Shown in pieces: positions 59,297 through 64,000 of a DNA stretch of 64,000 bases; position 1 is the stretch's first letter; each line of letters begins with the position of its first letter. The stretch spans positions 3,596,001 through 3,660,000 of the forward strand of contig CASHTG010000012.1 of assembly GCA_949357655.1 (NCBI GenBank). The letters are read 5' to 3'. The translations under genes were made by a program, and so were the position numbers. Source of the stretch: Parascedosporium putredinis (Eukaryota; Ascomycota; Sordariomycetes; Microascales; Microascaceae). The notes under the pieces are model-generated. The model saw only the letters and a program-made list of their open reading frames with translations, was not told the DNA's origin and made no database searches.

Positions 59297-62200
59297 GGCA
59301 AAGTCCAGCCACCAGCGACCAGCGTGCTATTGCCTCGTATCAACTATAAACATGTGGCGCACAATCGGTTCTTGCCGCTACTGGGCCGTCTTTTTCCCGG
59401 CCTGTTGAATGTCCTGGAATTTTGGAGGGAAGGCCAGGGAGCACGACTGAACTACCCAGTGTCGCCAGGTGCTGACTTGCTCTCTCAAAGTCGACGGTGT
59501 CCGAGTATGGAATGCAGCGTGGGGGATCGCGTTGCGATTTCGGTTCGGCTCCCAGGCGGCGAGCTTCGGTGAGATTCGGAGTAGCTCGTAGTACTTCACA
59601 CCCAATGCACCTCGTAAAGCAGGTGCAGCCAATCTCGAGCTTGGGTGGGCTGTGGTTTGAACGTATAATTTCGGGTTTGCGATTCGGCTAGAAACAATAG
59701 AAGAGAAAAACCCAGGTAGAGTGAATGGATCTATAGATGGCTTCCCGTTTTGGCAGGTCAGCAGTGCTTCCATCCACTGGCAACTTTACGGACACCGCGC
59801 GTTCCACAGAAATTGCGGGTTTGGTAAGAGTGCCAACCCTCTTTCCGCTGTCGTCAATCCACGGTAGCGGACAGAAGGAACTGGTGACTGAAAATCCAAA
59901 AATTCGCCCTCATGATGATGAACACGAGGCGGCCAATTTTCTTTTCTTCGGGAGCAATAACGTGCATTCAGAATGGGTGTAGGGGAAGAGGAAGAAAAAA
60001 GGGGAGGGGGCAATGAAAGAGGGATTTGAGGCCAAAGGCTGTCAAGAGCTTACCGAGTATTGGTATCGAATTATCACGGTCGCGACAAGGAAACGCGAGA
60101 TCCGGTAAGATGGTTGGCGATTACTCTGGGCGGAAAGGAAGAACCAGGGCCCGAGGAAGGTGCGGCAAGGGCGCGGTATAATAGCAATGATGGAGGGGGA
60201 AGGGTGGATCAATTATGAGTTAGGTGGGATTGATGGTTTGGTTGGTGTGCGGCAGAAAAAGGTTCAAAGGTCAGCCAGATTCATGCGGCAGTTGTGCCAA
60301 TAGGACTTGAGCGCCGTTTGAATTGGTGTTCCGGGTTTTCTGGTCGATGATGAGACAGCGATGTCGCGGAACAGTATCAACGCGCATCAACAAGAGGCCA
60401 CCCAGCGGACGGGCATGGAAATGAGATCCAACGGAAAAGCGCCTGCCAATCCCAAGGAAATACCCAGTGTTATAACGTTAGGAAGTTTGGCTTAACCGGC
60501 AACGACCCAGCGCAGTTGATCCCTCAAATGCTCAATGTATCGAAGTCGGTGGCTTGTGGTGAACCGGGCCGTGGGGCCAACAGCCACAGATGCCGCGAGC
60601 TCGTTGCGTCTAATAATTGAACAGATGGATCCAGCGTTCGCTAGCTCAAAACTCGATGCAGGTGGCGTGTGCACTCCAGTGCTTTTTCTCGTTCCTCCCG
60701 TCTCTTAATCCGCAGTCAACTGGGAGATGATGAGCCGATGGGGCTGCGTTTGTGCCCCTCGCTGGCGCCCCAGGTTGATACGATGTAATATCACAATCAA
60801 GGGAGCTGAATTTAGATCAAGGTTGAAGTTCCAAAGGGTCCGCCCCAGTATTGCGCACACCGTCCGGAACAGGAGTGCAATAGAATTATACTGAGCTGAG
60901 CAGAATCAGTTGGCCTTTCGAGTTCAAAAAGACCAAGTGACGATCGGGTTGATGAACGGTCTCATAAGCTCCTGCCAGGTCAGCAAGCAGCCCACGGGAG
61001 CTTTCGGAGCTTGGACCACGAAGTGCCCACAACACAAGCACGAGGCACACCAATTGATCCACTCCGTCTGTGGTTGATCCAACAGGGGCAGCGCGACCCT
61101 GCACTTATCGACCCTCTGAGGGTTGAGTTCCAGGCACCAACCGGACCTGGAAAACCAGGCTTCGTCAATGGCGTTGAGGCTGCTGGTGCTGGAAGCACTC
61201 CTCGTCAGGCACGTCAAGCAGGCGAGCAGGCGAGTGTCTGTCTTGTCAGATGTCGGATGACGGATGACGGATAACGGAAAGGGGAAGGGCACTCGGATGA
61301 ATCAGATGCCTTGGTCCACACGAGGCGGCCACGCACTTCCCAAATTCTTGATCACTTCAATAGCCGTGGACCTCCCACAATATTTCCTGGGTTAAACTAC
61401 TACAGAGGCGTACCTCCACGAGCCCAGTCGAAACTTGCCTTGTTGGGGTTTGCCTGCAACAGCCTGTCTGGCTGCTGTCCGTTCTCGATCTGTTCGGCGA
61501 CCCGGCTCCGCGAGAATGGATGCGTCTCCTCCTCCGACTGGTGGACCTTTTGAACCCTTTTCCCCAAGGATCCTCCAAAACGAAAAAAATATGGATCCAG
61601 CGATGACCCTTGGTTTGCAAGGAAATGGCAGCGAGTGGGGTTTCCGGCCACTTGTCCACTTGAATGAGTGATGGGTGGTGCACTCCGTCCGTCAAAATCC
61701 CGGCTCGGAAATTATCTTGAAGAAGACAAGCTGAAAATATTTATCATGCAACGTCTCGTGGTCGCTCGCGCTGTCGGGATCGTTGCGGTCGTGGCTGGGG
61801 GTTGTGGTTGTAGGATCGCTTTCGCGCGGAGCACCATATGGAGCTATGGTTTGATGTTCCTGGCGATCTCTCGCTGCAACCCTCCACAGTTCGCACTTAC
61901 AGCCAAGCCGACAAAAGGTGGGTTTGGATGCAGCGTTGGCATCCCCCAAGAGCTTCCTCTCCTTGGGGACCGTCGCACGGCGGACCTGTTTCCAACCTCG
62001 GCTGCCGTTCGTCAAGGTCCCTGGAGTGGTGGCGTTTCTCCAGCTGCAGGATGTCAAGAGTCTCTAGCACTTGCACATCGTTGGGGACTCGTAGGGCGAA
62101 AAGAGGACCGGATGACGGCTTTCTCTGCTCGTCTTTTCCCCCTGTTTCCCCTCTGTCTAACCTCAGAGGCCTCGAGCACCGTCTTCGGACGCGATAACAG

Positions 62201-64000
62201 TTTCGATATACGTGTGTTTGATATACCTTAATGCGGAATGCAGCACAGGATTTGAAATGACGGATGTGGCGGGTGGAAAAGACAAGAAAGGGAAAAAGAA
62301 AAAGAAAAGAAAATACGCAAGGAGGGAACTAGCGGGAGTGTGACTTCGCCTGGGTCATCGAGAAGGGTGACGCCGAAGCCTCCCCAGCGGTTTGGATATA
62401 TAACAGGTCGGCGTTTGTAAGAAATCGGCAGCCTGCAGGTCTCTCACGGCTTTGGCAGAAGCGGGCACGCCTGTGAGGCGAGGCCTTTTAAGGAAACATG
62501 AACATGTGTGCCCAGTACGATTCTACCTCAGGTGTGGATATCAGTACCACGCTACCACCGCTCGCCCCGAATTGTTGCCGGCCTCGAGATGATTTCACTA
62601 CTTTTTTGTTTTCCCTCTCCGCCTTTCCTTAAAAAGCCCCCGTCATATCACCCGTGTCCGAGAAGCAGGTTCCGACGGTGAGCAGAGGGTAGCTTGGGCG
62701 AAGACCTAAATCGAGAATCCTCTTCCTTGCCTCTCGAGGATGGCCTGCAGAGAATGGTCATTCTCGCTGCCGGTTGATTTATTCCGCTAACCATTAAGAA
62801 GAGTTCAGTGCTAGCCTCCCGCCGGTTTCCCTCGCCGCACCCGCCGAGTTAGATGAAAGGGAGGCGTGGTTCGAATTAGATTGAGTCATGTCCAGATATA
62901 AACCTGCTGATGGAGCCCCCTTTATCTGGAGGGAGGACGGGTGCTCAGGGTAGGTGTGCTTTCGTTCTTCGGCCTGCTCAATGAGCGGGCCGCCTGTGGC
63001 ATCATATTTTGCCGGCAAGCGCAGGCTGTATTCATACGCCAATGTCCACAGCACACAAAGGTACAGATATCACTCCACGAGGTGCTACCAGATGAGCAGA
63101 TAGGCCTGCGACTCTTAGAGTGATCTTGTCTTCACTTCTTCACACCCTGCCTAGTTATCGTCTATGGGTTTCTTACTCTTGCACATCTTTTAATGCATGG
63201 ATGCATCCATGGATCTATTGACGGGCTTGTCCCTGTGTTAGTCTTTCCTTGGCCTCAAGGTGGATGGACTCGCGTCCACCATCCACTCAGCCATAGGCCA
63301 ACCCAGATTCCGAACTGTCACGTCACGCGTAGATTAGAGACGTGAAAGAGGAAATAAAAAGAAAAACAAACATCAACAGCATCACGGGGTGTATGAGGTG
63401 CAGGTGCAGGTGCAGGTAGGCATGTCGCTAGGGGAGGGGTGAAGTAGACTGATGCTGGCGGAAATACCCCGCCATCGCCATCGATCCTTAGATATATATC
63501 TTGGTATCTGGGTCGGTCCAAATGCCTTGAAGCATCGGCAGGAGTTTACATGTAAACACCGAGGTTTTGTGATTCAAGCCAAGCCCAGCCGCCAGGGAAG
63601 CACACTAGAGAAGGGGGACGAAAGGGGTGGTTCGTCGATCCACGGTTTGGAACCGGGGGGCTTTTCTCAAAAGCGAGGATGAAGACAAAGGCCCCCAATT
63701 ATGGCCATGCGACAAGCGATGGGTAATTCCCAATGCCTGAGAAGGATATCAAACAAACCCGGTCCGAATGCAAAGAACGGCTTTCCGTACATTCGCCCTA
63801 GGGCCAATAAGGGTCTTGTATTTCCTCCCTCCCCTTCGATCGCCAGCGAGCGGCTTCCCCCTCATCTCAGTCGCCTCGTCAGATTCGGATTGCACCTCGC
63901 TCTTCTCCCCATCACTTGTATCTACTACAACTACGCGTAGCGTTGGGTGGGCTGCAACCTCCTTTGTACCGGGAATCTCGCCCAGAGTAGCCTAGAATCA
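59297..64000. other. Terminal interval, 4.7 kb, no supported gene
   Basis: The first kilobase is the upstream region of the Rgt1-like gene. Beyond that, open stretches up to about 187 codons (61668-62231) have no motif. Near 63193-63215 lies ATGCATGGATGCATCCATGGATC, another member of the ATGGAT/ATCCAT element group, and at 63401-63418 a short (GCAGGT)n run. Confidence 0.5.

Noticed and set aside
61668..62231. 187-codon ORF on +
   Set aside because: No recognisable motif; a chance open frame in GC-rich sequence.

Overview
The window is nuclear DNA from a filamentous ascomycete (Pezizomycotina, probably Sordariomycetes). The grounds are short GT-AG introns of 63-178 nt, a fungal-type phytochrome, a Rad4/XPC protein, a copper-fist factor, a Zn2Cys6 factor of the Rgt1 type, an ABC-A transporter and a GPI-type wall protein. 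No genus is claimed. No tRNA, rRNA, CRISPR array, transposase or reverse transcriptase was recognised.

Layout on the + strand coordinates: the 3' part of a Gly/Ser-rich GPI-type protein (2-892, +); a Pro/Ala/Val-repeat protein (2459-4296, +) followed by large pyrimidine microsatellites; an AusD-like methyltransferase (8296-9286, +); rad4 (10287-12832, +); a full-size ABC-A transporter (15782-20668, +); a phytochrome histidine kinase (22030-26443, -); a ketopantoate reductase (33192-34408, -); a copper-fist regulator (51530-52895, +); and an Rgt1-like Zn2Cys6 regulator (56784-59296, -). The genes do not form an obvious pathway. The first 26 kb is of ordinary fungal gene density. Two long intervals, 26.4-33.2 kb and 34.4-51.5 kb, have no gene I can support; they hold microsatellites, long A/T tracts and a recurring ATGGATCCAT-like motif.

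The most important technical point is that eight of the nine genes are broken into two or more frames. At nearly every break the shift has the same sign, and most breaks fall on a mononucleotide run that is one base short of what the protein family requires. Allowing one extra base at each listed run restores a whole reading frame whose total length is a multiple of three in every gene. I therefore read these as homopolymer-contraction errors in the assembly rather than pseudogenes, and give gene coordinates across the breaks. Raw reads or RNA-seq would settle it.

I did not find a convincing undescribed biological system. The best leads are the orphan methyltransferase, the Gln next to the phospho-acceptor His of the phytochrome kinase domain, the very long gene-free intervals, and the dispersed palindromic motif.
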